Source of the DNA: Natribaculum breve
GTDB taxonomy: Archaea > Halobacteriota > Halobacteria > Halobacteriales > Natrialbaceae
NCBI RefSeq assembly: GCF_023008585.1
Contig: NZ_CP095391.1
Location: forward strand, 124,001 to 188,000
Length of the DNA stretch: 64,000 nt
Direction of reading: 5' to 3'
Positions within the stretch are counted from its first letter, which is position 1. Every line of letters starts with the position of its first letter. A model generated the notes under the pieces. That model was not told the origin of the DNA. It did not search any database and saw only the letters and a program-made list of their open reading frames with translations. The translations under genes were made by a program, and so were the position numbers. Of this stretch, positions 24,699 to 33,827 are shown piece after piece.

Positions 24699-25760
24699 AT
24701 GGACAGTATCGAACTCTCGATCCGGTTACTCGCGGGCCTGCTTCTCATTCTCGCGAACGGATTTTTCGTCGCGATCGAGTTCGCACTCACTCGCGTACGA
24801 CAGTATCCAGAGGCGGAGTTCGACGCCCCAGGGTTGCGACGCGCCTGGGAGATGACGAGCGACCTCGAGATCTATCTCACGAGTTGCCAGGTCGGCATCA
24901 CGGCCTCGAGTATCGCCGTGGGTATCGTCGCCGAGCCTGCACTCGCCGCCCTGTTCGACCCCGTTTTCGAGTCGACGGTCCTCGCATCGATCGGTGCGGG
25001 CGGAATCGTCGCGTTCGCCATCATCAACCTCCTGCATCTGACCCACGGCGAGCAGACGCCGACGTACCTCGGCGTCGAACGAACGAAGTTCGTCGCTCGC
25101 TACGGGGCGACGCCACTGCACTGGTTCGCCAAACTCATCTCGCCGTTGATCTACGTCGGCGATTCGGTCGCGAAGTGGACGCTCAAACTGTTCGGCGTCG
25201 AGATGACTGGCGCGTGGCTCGAGACCGAAACTGACGTCATCGAATCGCGGGCCGACCTCCGAAACGAGCTGGGGTCGCTGCTCGACCGTGGCGACCTCTC
25301 CGAGGAGCGCCGCGAAGAGGTTCTCAATGCCCTCATCGTGGGCGAACGACCCGTCAGTGAGGTCGTGACGCCGCGTGACGAGATCGTCTCGCTCTCGACG
25401 AACGACTCGATCGAAGCCAATCTCGATCGGATCGGTTCGAGTCCACACACCCGCTTCCCGCTCGTCGGCGACGAACTCGGAGACTTCCGTGGCATCGTGT
25501 ACGTCCCGACCGTCGTCGATCGGATCGACGACCTCCGAAGCGGAGAGGTCACGCTGCAGGACCTCGCCGCACCACAAATGACGCTCTCGGCGGAGACGCA
25601 CATCAGTGAAGCGATCGACCAGTTCCAGGCCGAACACCAGGAACTGGCGCTCGTCCTCGGGGGTGGCGACGTCGTCGGCTTGCTGACGGCGACGGACGCA
25701 CTCGAGGCCGTCATGGGGGAAATCGAAGATCCACTCGACGTCGCAGCCAACAGACCGTAG
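24699..25760 (+). CDS. CNNM/CorC (HlyC-type) transport protein
   Basis: A 353-residue protein with an N-terminal CNNM domain of about four membrane helices (residues 1-190) and a C-terminal CBS pair (about 215-345). Marks: LILANGFFVAIEFALTRVRQ (NxxFxxxExAL), SCQVGITASSIAVG and, in the CBS part, SEVVTPRDEIVSLSTNDSI and FPLVGDELGDFRGIVYVPTV. The usual GE(L/I)xPK after the third helix is HGEQTPTYLG here. Family members take part in Mg2+ or Na+ transport; the short C-terminus lacks the CorC_HlyC extension. Monocistronic or leading the USP gene 68 bases downstream. Confidence 0.88.
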   Translation: MDSIELSIRLLAGLLLILANGFFVAIEFALTRVRQYPEAEFDAPGLRRAWEMTSDLEIYLTSCQVGITASSIAVGIVAEPALAALFDPVFESTVLASIGAGGIVAFAIINLLHLTHGEQTPTYLGVERTKFVARYGATPLHWFAKLISPLIYVGDSVAKWTLKLFGVEMTGAWLETETDVIESRADLRNELGSLLDRGDLSEERREEVLNALIVGERPVSEVVTPRDEIVSLSTNDSIEANLDRIGSSPHTRFPLVGDELGDFRGIVYVPTVVDRIDDLRSGEVTLQDLAAPQMTLSAETHISEAIDQFQAEHQELALVLGGGDVVGLLTATDALEAVMGEIEDPLDVAANRP

Positions 25761-25828
25761 TCTCGAGGGCCGTACTGGCTGCCGTCGCTGCCCTTCCTGT
25801 TTTGTGTCCTCGCCTCGAGACACTCGGT

Positions 25829-26713
25829 ATGTTCGGCGACCTCCTCTTCCCCACCGATGGAAGCGATGGCGCGGCAGACGCGTTCGAGCACGTCCTCGAC
25901 GTCGCAGCCGCGCACGATTCGACGGTTCACGTCCTCAACGTGGCGGATACGACGCGCGATAGCGTGACGCAGATTCAGGGAACAGTCGTCGATACCCTCG
26001 AACAGGAAGGCGAGCAGATCGTTCGAGATGCGGCCGACCGCGCAGAGCAGCGAGGTGTGAGCACCGTTACGGACGTCCGACAGGGCGAACCGTACGGGAC
26101 CATCGTCGACTACGCTGACGCGCGTGACGTCGATCTCGTCGTCATGCCCACTCACGGTCGCCGGGGCCTCGAGCGCCTGCTCCTCGGGAGTACCACCGAG
26201 CGAGTCGTTCGGCGGTCAGACGTACCGGTTCTCACGATCCGACCGGATACTGCCGACGACCTCCAGCACCCCTACGAAGACGTCCTCGTCCCGACCGACG
26301 GAAGCAACTGTGCGAATCAGGCGCTCGCGATGGGTGTCGACGTCGCGACTGCCGAGAACGCTGCGTTTCATCTGCTCTCCGTCATCACCGTCACGAGTCT
26401 CGGCGTCGACGTCCGAAGCGACGTCCAGCTGTCGATGCTCGAGGAAAGCGCGACCGATCTCCTCGAGGACGCGGCGGAGTTCGCAACAGACGCGGGGGTC
26501 GAGCCGGTTTCGAAGACGATCGAGCACGGGTCGTCGATCCACGAGGCCATCCTCTCGTACATCGACGAACACGACGTCGGTCTCGTCGTCGTCGGGACGC
26601 ACGGCCGAACGGGCTTCGACCGATACATGCTGGGGAGCGTCACGGAATCACTCGTTCGGACGTCTCCGATTCCCGTGTTGACGGTCCGGGAGCCTGCCGA
26701 TAGCGTGCAGTAA
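25829..26713 (+). CDS. tandem two-domain universal stress protein
   Basis: A 294-residue protein made of two UspA domains. Domain 1 (residues 1-147) starts MFGDLLFPTDGSDGAADAFE and has the ATP loop MPTHGRRGLERLLLGSTTE. Domain 2 (about 150-290) starts YEDVLVPTDGSNCANQALAM and has VGTHGRTGFDRYMLGSVTE. Both loops are canonical G-x2-G-x9-GS, so two ATP sites per chain are likely. ATG 25829 begins right at the domain; the frame is open nine codons further upstream. It follows the CNNM gene. Confidence 0.92.
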   Translation: MFGDLLFPTDGSDGAADAFEHVLDVAAAHDSTVHVLNVADTTRDSVTQIQGTVVDTLEQEGEQIVRDAADRAEQRGVSTVTDVRQGEPYGTIVDYADARDVDLVVMPTHGRRGLERLLLGSTTERVVRRSDVPVLTIRPDTADDLQHPYEDVLVPTDGSNCANQALAMGVDVATAENAAFHLLSVITVTSLGVDVRSDVQLSMLEESATDLLEDAAEFATDAGVEPVSKTIEHGSSIHEAILSYIDEHDVGLVVVGTHGRTGFDRYMLGSVTESLVRTSPIPVLTVREPADSVQ

Positions 26714-26831
26714 CCTGGTACTCTCCCAGGCGTCGGCTGCAGAGTCGTCTCCAGCGGTTCGGGCGATTCGACAACGGTTTTCGGAGCGTGGGAGGCTTCC
26801 ATTTATGCAATCGGCCGACGTTAGATCGGCT

Positions 26832-27116
26832 ATGGGAGAACTCGAAACCGAAGAACGAAGGACGCGAGCGGAGGTCGCCACGTACCTCCATCGACTGGCC
26901 GATCAACTCGAGGAGGACGATCCCGTCACGCTCGAACTCGGGGGGCGGCGGGTGACGCTCGATCCCGTCGATCCGATCACGTTCAAACTCGAGGGCGAAT
27001 CGGACTGGGCCGAAGGCGATTCGGAAGCGAAACAGAGCATCGAATTCGAGCTGGTCTGGTGGCGCGACGCGACGACGGCCGAAGAAGGAACGTTGGACGT
27101 CCAGGGGTCGAAGTGA
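26832..27116 (+). CDS. amphi-Trp domain protein
   Basis: A 94-residue acidic protein with the haloarchaeal amphi-Trp domain: RTRAEVATYLHRLADQLEED at the N-terminal helix, GGRRVTLDPVDPITFKLEGE in the middle and QSIEFELVWW at the end, the WW that gives the name. Function of the family is unknown; it may bind a ligand between sheet and helix. ATG 26832 matches family length; the ATG at 26805 adds nine residues. About 125 bases upstream of the P-type ATPase gene on the same strand. Confidence 0.85.
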   Translation: MGELETEERRTRAEVATYLHRLADQLEEDDPVTLELGGRRVTLDPVDPITFKLEGESDWAEGDSEAKQSIEFELVWWRDATTAEEGTLDVQGSK

Positions 27117-27241
27117 CGGCGGTACAGCGGTCTTCGAAACGCGTTCGAGACCGGCGAACGCTCCGGCGGGGACTTGCTGGCCCACGATCCGGGACGAGAC
27201 CGTAACCGAGCGAGCGGTATCGACGAGGCGACACCGACAAC

Positions 27242-30022
27242 ATGCCAGGTGACGGCCAGACCGATCGCGCAGAGCCGTGGCACGCCCTGTCCACGAGCGA
27301 CGTCCTCGACACGCTCGAAACTGGTGACGGGGGGCTGTCGTCCGACGAGGCAAAGCGACGGCTCGAGGTGTACGGGAAGAACGACATCCGCGAGTCAGAA
27401 CGGACGTCGACTGTCGAACTCCTCCTCTCGCAGTTCCGAAATCCACTCATGTACCTGCTCGCCGTGGCGGCACTCCTCTCTCTCGGCGTTGGGCTCTTTC
27501 CAGAGAGTGACCCGAACTACGCCGAAGCCGCGTTCATCACACTGATCCTGGGTGTCAACGGGCTGTTCGGGTTCGTACAGGACTACCAGGCCACGAGATC
27601 GATCGAAGCACTCCGTGAACTCGCGAGCCCGGACGCGATCGTCGTTCGCGATGGGGACAAACAATCTATCGATGCAGAACGGCTCGTTCCCGGTGACGTG
27701 ATCTACCTAGAACAGGGGGACGCGGTTCCGGCGGACGCACGCCTCCTCGAAGCCGACGAGTTACGGACGAACGAATCCGCGCTCACGGGGGAGAGTGCGC
27801 CGGTCGAAAAAGATCCGGCGTCCGTCGACGAAGACACACCGCTGGCCGACCGGCGCGACGTAGTCTACATGAACACGACCGTCGTGAAAGGGAGGGGGAA
27901 AGCCGTCGTCGTCGAGACGGGCATGGAGACGGAGGTCGGAGGGATCGCGACCCGACTCGGCGAGTCCGAGGACCGACAGACCCCGTTCGAAGAGGAGGTC
28001 AAACAGCTCGGAGCGCAGATCGGCGCGCTCGTCGCCGTCCTCATCGTCCTCGTCACCGTCGTCCAGTTTTTCTTTACCGCGACGGACGTCGTCTCGATTC
28101 TCCTCGTCAGTATCACCCTGGCCGTCGCGGGAGTCCCGGAGGGATTGCCTGCAGTGGTGACGTTTACGCTCGCGCTCGGTGCCCGAGCGATGGTCGATCG
28201 GAACGCCCTCGTCAGACGGCTTCCGGTCGTCGAGAGCCTCGGCTCGACAGACGTCATCGTCACCGACAAAACCGGAACGCTCACCGAAGAACGGATGACG
28301 GTCACGCGCCTCTACACCGCAGGAACCGCCGTCGACCCGTCCGAACCCGACTCGATCTCGACCGACGGAGACGGCGCGAGTAGACAGGCAGACGCTCGCA
28401 CGCGAGACGTCGACCAGGCGGTCGAGCGGCTCCTGCAGTGTGGTGCGGCGTGCAACAACGTGGAACGAACGGCGGAAAACGAGTACAGGGGCGAACCGAC
28501 CGAAGTCGCGATCCAGCGAATTGCAGACGACGCCGGCGTCGATCCGCCCGGCGAGCGGATACGCGAGATCCAGTTTTCGTCGGAACGCAAACGGATGACG
28601 GTACTCGTCGACGACGAGGAGCCGACCGCTTACACGAAGGGCGCGCCGGAAGTCGTACTCGACCGATGCGACCGCATCCTCGAGGAGGGAGGCGTGCGTG
28701 AGCTCACCGACGCGAAACGACGAGCCGTCCTCGAGCAAAACCGGTCGTTCGCGGCGGACGCGCTCCGTGTCCTGGCTTTCGCATCGAAGACAGTTGCCGA
28801 TCCAGAAGCGGATGCAGATCGGATCGAGGACGGGATGGTGTTTCTCGGGCTCCAGGGGATGCTCGATCCACCGCGTTCAGAGGTCGAACAGGCGATCGCC
28901 GACTGTCGAACTGCCGGCATTCGTCCCGTCCTGGCGACCGGCGACAACCGTACCACCGCCAGGGCGATCGGCGAGCAGATCGGCTTCGACCCGGAGGGTG
29001 CTCTCACCGGCACCGACGTCGATGCGCAGTCGGACGAAACGTTGCGCGACACCGTCGAGGAGGTCGACGTCTTCGCTCGAGTCACGCCGGACCACAAGGT
29101 CAGGATACTGACCGCGTTACAGGAGAACGGCCACAACGTCGCGATGACCGGCGACGGCGTCAACGACGCACCCGCGCTCACGCAGGCCGACGTCGGGGTC
29201 GCCATGGGGAGTCGCGGGACCGACGTCGCACGGCAGGCGTCGGACATGATCCTCCGGGACGACAACTTCGCGACGATACGGGACGCGATCGAGGAGGGAC
29301 GAGGAATCTTCGAGAACGTTCGGAAGTTCGTCAACTACCTCGTTTCGACCAACACCGGCGAGGTGCTGGTGGTGTTTCTCGGCGTCCTCGTCGGGAGTGT
29401 TCTGTTCCCCGAGCGGTTCACGGGGACTTCTCAGGCGCTGATTCTGACTCCCGTCCTGATCCTCTGGATCAATCTCGTCGCCGACACGCTACCTGCCTTA
29501 GCCCTCGGCGCGGATCCACACGCCGCCGGGCTCATGGAGCGCCCGCCGAGACCTGTAGACGAGGGCGTGATCAACACGCGTGTGCTCGTGTCGATAATCA
29601 CGATTGCGGTGCTACTGGCGATCATCGGTCTCGGGCTCTTCTTTTACGGCCTCGACGCGACCGGTTCGCTCGTCCGCGCCCAGACGCTTCTGTTTACGTT
29701 CATCGTGGTCGGCGAGTTGATCCGGATCTACGTCATCCGCTCCCGGTATGGTCTGTCCCTGTGGTCGAATCTGTGGCTCCTGGGCGCTATCGGGTTCTCG
29801 TTTCTCCTCCACCTCACGGTTCTGTACACGCCGTTACACGACTTCTTCGACGTCGTTCCACTGGCCACTCACGAGTGGGGCTGGATCGCCGTCGCCTTCG
29901 TCGCGTTTTTCCTTCTCAACGTCCTCACGTCGACGCTCTACGACCGAATTTTCCAGTCGTCGACGTCGAGCGAACGAGTGCGAGGCGAATCCGAGCGGGT
30001 CCGGGACGACAGGCGGCGCTAG
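27242..30022 (+). CDS. cation-translocating P-type ATPase (type II)
   Basis: A 926-residue P-type ATPase. Order: cation-ATPase N-domain (residues 10-80, AWHALSTSDVLD-like), actuator with LTGESAPVEK (near 182), PEGLPAVVTFTLALGARAM (near 299), phosphorylation site VTDKTGTLTEERMTVTR (D342), nucleotide domain with KGAPE, TGDNRTTA and MTGDGVNDAPALTQ (near 636), and six C-terminal helices. The PEGL motif places it among type II pumps (Ca2+/Mn2+ or Na+/K+-like). PEGLP resembles Ca2+ pumps, but ion specificity cannot be fixed. GLM-type C-terminal phrase HAAGLMERPPRP is normal for the family. Intact. Confidence 0.95.
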   Translation: MPGDGQTDRAEPWHALSTSDVLDTLETGDGGLSSDEAKRRLEVYGKNDIRESERTSTVELLLSQFRNPLMYLLAVAALLSLGVGLFPESDPNYAEAAFITLILGVNGLFGFVQDYQATRSIEALRELASPDAIVVRDGDKQSIDAERLVPGDVIYLEQGDAVPADARLLEADELRTNESALTGESAPVEKDPASVDEDTPLADRRDVVYMNTTVVKGRGKAVVVETGMETEVGGIATRLGESEDRQTPFEEEVKQLGAQIGALVAVLIVLVTVVQFFFTATDVVSILLVSITLAVAGVPEGLPAVVTFTLALGARAMVDRNALVRRLPVVESLGSTDVIVTDKTGTLTEERMTVTRLYTAGTAVDPSEPDSISTDGDGASRQADARTRDVDQAVERLLQCGAACNNVERTAENEYRGEPTEVAIQRIADDAGVDPPGERIREIQFSSERKRMTVLVDDEEPTAYTKGAPEVVLDRCDRILEEGGVRELTDAKRRAVLEQNRSFAADALRVLAFASKTVADPEADADRIEDGMVFLGLQGMLDPPRSEVEQAIADCRTAGIRPVLATGDNRTTARAIGEQIGFDPEGALTGTDVDAQSDETLRDTVEEVDVFARVTPDHKVRILTALQENGHNVAMTGDGVNDAPALTQADVGVAMGSRGTDVARQASDMILRDDNFATIRDAIEEGRGIFENVRKFVNYLVSTNTGEVLVVFLGVLVGSVLFPERFTGTSQALILTPVLILWINLVADTLPALALGADPHAAGLMERPPRPVDEGVINTRVLVSIITIAVLLAIIGLGLFFYGLDATGSLVRAQTLLFTFIVVGELIRIYVIRSRYGLSLWSNLWLLGAIGFSFLLHLTVLYTPLHDFFDVVPLATHEWGWIAVAFVAFFLLNVLTSTLYDRIFQSSTSSERVRGESERVRDDRRR

Positions 30023-30235
30023 AAGCGCCACGACCGGCCAGCCGTTCGGCGTTGCCACCGCCCCCGGAGTGTGCGTTCGGCGTCCGTTCGTCTCGAATCC
30101 GTAGCTAGACGGCGCATCTCGAGCGAGTCAGTGCACGTTCGACACCCGGCCACCGATCGAGCGCGACCAACTGGCTACAGCAAGGCGTGTACCTCGGCCC
30201 ATCGTGTGTGGTGGCGTAACGGTAACATTCACTAT

Positions 30236-30250
30236 CCCTCACAGTGAGGG
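30236..30250. promoter_or_regulatory. perfect palindrome next to the luciferase-like start
   Basis: CCCTCAC-A-GTGAGGG, ending one base before the ATG at 30252. It could be an operator that overlaps the transcription start of a leaderless mRNA, or a start-codon-proximal hairpin. No regulator is adjacent. Confidence 0.5.
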
Positions 30251-30251
30251 A

Positions 30252-31241
30252 ATGTCTATGCAGACCGATCTTTTGCTTCCGATGGTATCGGACACCGACA
30301 CGACAGAACTCGCCGTTCGCGCCGAGGAACTCGGCTACGACGGACTCTGGCTCGGCGAACTCTGGGGAACGAGTTCGGTCGTGCAACTCACCGACATCGC
30401 CGCCCACACCGAGGAGGTCGACATCGGAACTGCGATCGTCAACGTCTTCTCGAGGACGCCCGCGGTGCTGGCGATGACCGCCGCGACGCTCGATCGCGTC
30501 TCCGACGGCCGGTTCTGCCTCGGCGTGGGGACGTCGACGCGAAAGTCCATCGAGGATCTCCACGGGATGGACTGGAACGATCCCAATCCGGTCCGACGGG
30601 CGCACGAGACCATCGAACTCACCAGGGAGTATCTCAGCGGTGACGGGCGCGTCGACTACGAGGGAGAGATCTTCGACGTTCAGGACTTTCCGTCCCTGGG
30701 TGCCGACGTCCCGATCTACCACGCCGCTCTGGGAAAAGCGAATCGGCGCGTCGTCGCCCGGCTGTGTGACGGCTGGATCCCACACAACGTCCCGTTCCCG
30801 GACCTCGAGGACGCCTTCGCCTACATCACCGACCAGGCCGAGGAGGCGGGTCGCGACGGTACCATCGACGTCGCACCGTACGTCCCCGCAGCAGTCAGCG
30901 ACGACCCGGAGGCGGCAAAAGACGTCGTCCGGGGTCACGTCGCCTACTACGTCGGCAACGGGAAGGGCTACGAGCGGGCAGTCGCCCAGCGGTTCCCCGA
31001 CGGTGCTTCGGCCGTCGCCGACGCGTGGCGCAACGGCGATCGCACGGCCGCCGCCGCGAACGTCACCGACGAGATGGTCCGGGCACTCGGCGTCGCGGGG
31101 ACGCCCGAGCAGGCCCGCGAGCAGTTCCAGGAGATCGCCGACATCGATTGCGTGACCCGACCGATGGTGACGATTCCGAGCAACGCCGACGAGGAGACGG
31201 TCGAGCGAACCATCGAGGAGTTGGCACCGGCGAGCTACTGA
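30252..31241 (+). CDS. LLM-class flavin/F420-dependent oxidoreductase
   Basis: A 329-residue luciferase-like TIM-barrel protein. Marks: LAVRAEELGYDGLWLGELWG at the first helix-strand, AHTEEVDIGTAIVNVFSRTP (cis-peptide region), ATLDRVSDGRFCLGVGTSTR and RAHETIELTREYLSGDGRVD, followed by VPIYHAALGKANRRVVARLC. This set is typical of F420-dependent members in archaea such as methylene-H4MPT reductase relatives, but the substrate is unknown. MSMQTD start at 30252 or MQTD at 30258. Convergent with the ZIP transporter, 76 bases between stops. Confidence 0.88.
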   Translation: MSMQTDLLLPMVSDTDTTELAVRAEELGYDGLWLGELWGTSSVVQLTDIAAHTEEVDIGTAIVNVFSRTPAVLAMTAATLDRVSDGRFCLGVGTSTRKSIEDLHGMDWNDPNPVRRAHETIELTREYLSGDGRVDYEGEIFDVQDFPSLGADVPIYHAALGKANRRVVARLCDGWIPHNVPFPDLEDAFAYITDQAEEAGRDGTIDVAPYVPAAVSDDPEAAKDVVRGHVAYYVGNGKGYERAVAQRFPDGASAVADAWRNGDRTAAAANVTDEMVRALGVAGTPEQAREQFQEIADIDCVTRPMVTIPSNADEETVERTIEELAPASY

Positions 31242-31317
31242 AACAGGTCGGCTCCCAAACGGCGAGGAACCGCTCGAGACGCTCGAGGTGTAGTGCGACG
31301 GACGAACGAAAGAGAAT

Positions 31318-32211
31318 TTACACGTACAAGACTGGAATCATCGAGATCACGCCCGCAGCGAGACCGGCCAGCAACTGGGGGTAGCCCCGGTTCGGCAGGT
31401 CCGCGCCGGTCTCGAGCGCCTCGGGGATGAACTCGGTGGCGACCAGATACACCATCGCACCGGCAGCGAATCCGAAGCCAAAGGGCAAGAACGCCTCGGC
31501 CCACGAGACGAACGCGAACGCGATGACGGCACCGATCGGCTGGGGCAGACTCGAGAAGACCGCCGCGCCGACCATCCGCCAGTTGGACAGCCCCATCGCC
31601 TGCATCGGGATGGCGATGGCGGTCCCCTCGGGAACGTTGTGGATGGAGATGGCGATGGTCATGAACACCGCCAGCAGCGGGACGGAGAACCCGAGTATCG
31701 AGAGGCCGCCGTCCAGCCCGAGTTCGGCGAACGAGACACCGACGGCCACGCCTTCGGGGAAGCTGTGCACCGTGAGAATGCCGAGGATGAGGACGAGTTT
31801 CTTCAGGTCGCCCTCGGCGAACGCTTTCGCCTCCAGTGCGACTTCGTCGTGGTCGTGGCCTGCGCCGTCGGTCTGCACGTCGGTCGCGTCGTGGTCGTGG
31901 TCGTGGTGGCCCACGTCGCCGAGGTCGACGCCGTCGAGCACCCTGTCGGAGACCGTGACCAGCGCGACGCCCGCGAGCAGCCCGCCGACCATCAGGGTCG
32001 GGAATCCGCCGGAAGCGTAGGCCAGCCCCTCGTCGACGAGGCCGAAGAGGGACACGGTTACCATGATTCCCGACGCGATCCCCCACAGGCCGACGTTCCA
32101 CCGATCGCTGAACTCGTCGACGAAGAAGAACGGAAGCGCCCCGATGCCGGTCGCCAGCGCGGTGACGAGCCCCGCGACGAACACGAGTACGAGGTTTTCT
32201 ATGAGTTCCAT
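31318..32211 (-). CDS. ZIP family divalent metal transporter
   Basis: A 297-residue ZIP protein with eight membrane helices. TM4 and TM5 carry the metal-site signatures ILTVHSFPEGVAVGVSFAEL and AISIHNVPEGTAIAIPMQAM (HxxPEG twice). The loop between TM3 and TM4 is His/Asp-rich (GHHDHDHDATD and GAGHDHDEV), as in many Zn2+ or Fe2+ importers. The protein resembles bacterial ZupT in length. It is likely controlled by a DtxR-type regulator through the palindrome at 32263. Convergent with the luciferase-like gene; its 5' side faces the MFS gene. Confidence 0.92.
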   Translation of the reverse strand: MELIENLVLVFVAGLVTALATGIGALPFFFVDEFSDRWNVGLWGIASGIMVTVSLFGLVDEGLAYASGGFPTLMVGGLLAGVALVTVSDRVLDGVDLGDVGHHDHDHDATDVQTDGAGHDHDEVALEAKAFAEGDLKKLVLILGILTVHSFPEGVAVGVSFAELGLDGGLSILGFSVPLLAVFMTIAISIHNVPEGTAIAIPMQAMGLSNWRMVGAAVFSSLPQPIGAVIAFAFVSWAEAFLPFGFGFAAGAMVYLVATEFIPEALETGADLPNRGYPQLLAGLAAGVISMIPVLYV

Positions 32212-32262
32212 ACCCGGTGTATGGACGTGACGGTAAAAACTCTTTCTAATATAGCAAAATTC

Positions 32263-32278
32263 TTTTGGCTAGCCTAAA
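32263..32278 (-). promoter_or_regulatory. DtxR/SirR-type metal-regulator operator
   Basis: Minus strand TTTAGGCTAGCCAAAA, a near-perfect palindrome centred on GGCTAGCC with A/T arms, 52-67 bases before the ZIP start. It matches the general TTAGGxxxxCCTAA form of DtxR/IdeR-type operators (knowledge of the family). A TATA-like TGCTATATTAG lies between it and the gene. Confidence 0.55.
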
Positions 32279-32430
32279 TAAATAGTGCTCGTCGTGGTAC
32301 TCCATCACCCGTTTTCGAGTGGCCGGAACGTCCTGCGGGTGGAAACGAACCGACGGCAGGCAGGTCAGAGCTGTCGTCTGAACAACGTGTCGAATGCCGG
32401 TATCGGAACGCTTGAGATCCGCTGTCAGAA

Positions 32431-33597
32431 ATGGTGACCGTGGCCCGTGCTCGACTCTTCGGTTCCCTCTGTGGACTCGTCTTTCTCGTCAACCTCGCCA
32501 GGATCGTCTTCGCACCGCTTCTGGACGTGTTCATCACCGAGTTCGCGATCGGCGAGGGGACTGCCGGACTCATCGTCACGCTCGCGTGGATCGGGAGCGC
32601 ATCGCTCCGACTGCCCACCGGCTGGGTACTCACGAGAGTGCCGAGACACTACGTCGTGCTCGTGGCCGGGGTGATCCTCGCGGTCTCTTCCGGCATGGCT
32701 GCGACCGCGACGACGGTCCGACATCTCATGGCCGGTGCCTTCCTGATGGGGATCGCATCCGGCGTGTACTTCGTCTCGGCGAACCCGCTGTTGAGCGAAC
32801 TGTACCCGGAGCGCGTCGGACGCGTCATGGGCATCCACGGCACCGCAAGTCAGGTCGCCGCGGTGATCGCCGCCCCGTTCGTCGCGTTCACGCTGCTCGT
32901 CGACTGGCGGCTCTCGCTGTGGGCGATCGCCGTCGGGGCGGCAGTAGTGACGGCGTACACGTGGTTCGCCGCCAGCGGGACCGAGATGCCGACTGCGGGA
33001 CGGGCCGACCGCGACTTCGTCGCCGGCGCGCTCTCGGAGTGGCGGCTTATCGTGACGGCGCTGGCCATCGTCGGCGCAGCGGTGTTCGTCTGGCAAGGTG
33101 TGTTCAACTTCTACGATCTGTACATGCAGTCGAAAGACCTCTCGAGTCGGACGTCGAAAACGATGCTCACGATCGTCTTCGCCGCTGGCGTCCCTGCGTT
33201 TTACCTCGGCGGCGATCTGGCCGATCGACTCCCCCACGTCCAGTACCTGCTCGGAATCGTGGGGGCGTTCGCCGTGAGTCTGTTCGCGTTGACGGTCGTG
33301 GAGGGTCTGTTCGCGCTGGTAGCTGTCACCGCGGTCGTCGGCTTCGTCGCCCACGCAGTGTTCCCAGCCGTCGACACCTACCTCCTGGATACGCTCCCGG
33401 ACTCGACGCGAGGCAGCGCCTACGCCGTGTTCAGTTCTGCCTGGATGTTCACGCAGGCACTCGGGTCGTCCGCAGTGGGTCTGCTCGTCGAACGCGGATA
33501 CACCTACGATACGGTGTTCGGTGGGGCCGCCCTGTTCCTCGGCGCGTTAGTCCTCGTCCTCGTCGGCCTCGAGCGAGCGGGGCGGCTACCGAACTGA
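32431..33597 (+). CDS. MFS transporter
   Basis: A 388-residue major-facilitator protein with twelve membrane helices. It has the loop 2-3 segment GSASLRLPTGWVLTRVPRHY (variant of GxLaDrxGrr) and SANPLLSELYPERVGRVMGI in the first half. A longer central loop with TEMPTAGRADRDF separates the halves. The substrate cannot be told; similar haloarchaeal proteins are annotated as nitrate/nitrite- or drug-type MFS. ATG 32431 directly follows a short A+T-poor leader. No operon partner; the next gene is a TetR regulator after 230 bases. Confidence 0.88.
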   Translation: MVTVARARLFGSLCGLVFLVNLARIVFAPLLDVFITEFAIGEGTAGLIVTLAWIGSASLRLPTGWVLTRVPRHYVVLVAGVILAVSSGMAATATTVRHLMAGAFLMGIASGVYFVSANPLLSELYPERVGRVMGIHGTASQVAAVIAAPFVAFTLLVDWRLSLWAIAVGAAVVTAYTWFAASGTEMPTAGRADRDFVAGALSEWRLIVTALAIVGAAVFVWQGVFNFYDLYMQSKDLSSRTSKTMLTIVFAAGVPAFYLGGDLADRLPHVQYLLGIVGAFAVSLFALTVVEGLFALVAVTAVVGFVAHAVFPAVDTYLLDTLPDSTRGSAYAVFSSAWMFTQALGSSAVGLLVERGYTYDTVFGGAALFLGALVLVLVGLERAGRLPN

Positions 33598-33794
33598 TCG
33601 TCCGGCCACTATCGACGAAAGCGGTCGGGCCGATCGAACGACCGTTCGCACCGTCTTTACTGCTGACCGGATGGCGGCCGCGGCTACCCCCTCAAACTGC
33701 TGATACTACCGACCGGTCAGTCGATGTCTAGACCGACAACCGTTATCTATGGCCAATTTTCGGGATCGATTCTCGCTCTTCCAAAGGCTTTTGT

Positions 33795-33814
33795 CTAACT
33801 GGTTAGTAAGTTAC
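33795..33814 (+). promoter_or_regulatory. TetR-type operator
   Basis: Two abutting inverted repeats, CTAAC-TG-GTTAG (33795-33806) and GTAA-G-TTAC (33806-33814), 13-33 bases before the TetR start. This is where a TetR protein would bind to repress its own operon. Confidence 0.55.
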
Positions 33815-33827
33815 CGTAACGACCGTC

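Noticed and set aside
25430..25450. TTCGAGTCC resembling a tRNA T-loop
   Set aside because: It is inside the CNNM gene (IGSSPHT) and no acceptor or anticodon stem surrounds it. No tRNA was found anywhere.
27761..28738. 325-codon frame antisense to the P-type ATPase
   Set aside because: A shadow of strongly biased codons on the coding strand; the ATPase motifs on the plus strand are unambiguous.
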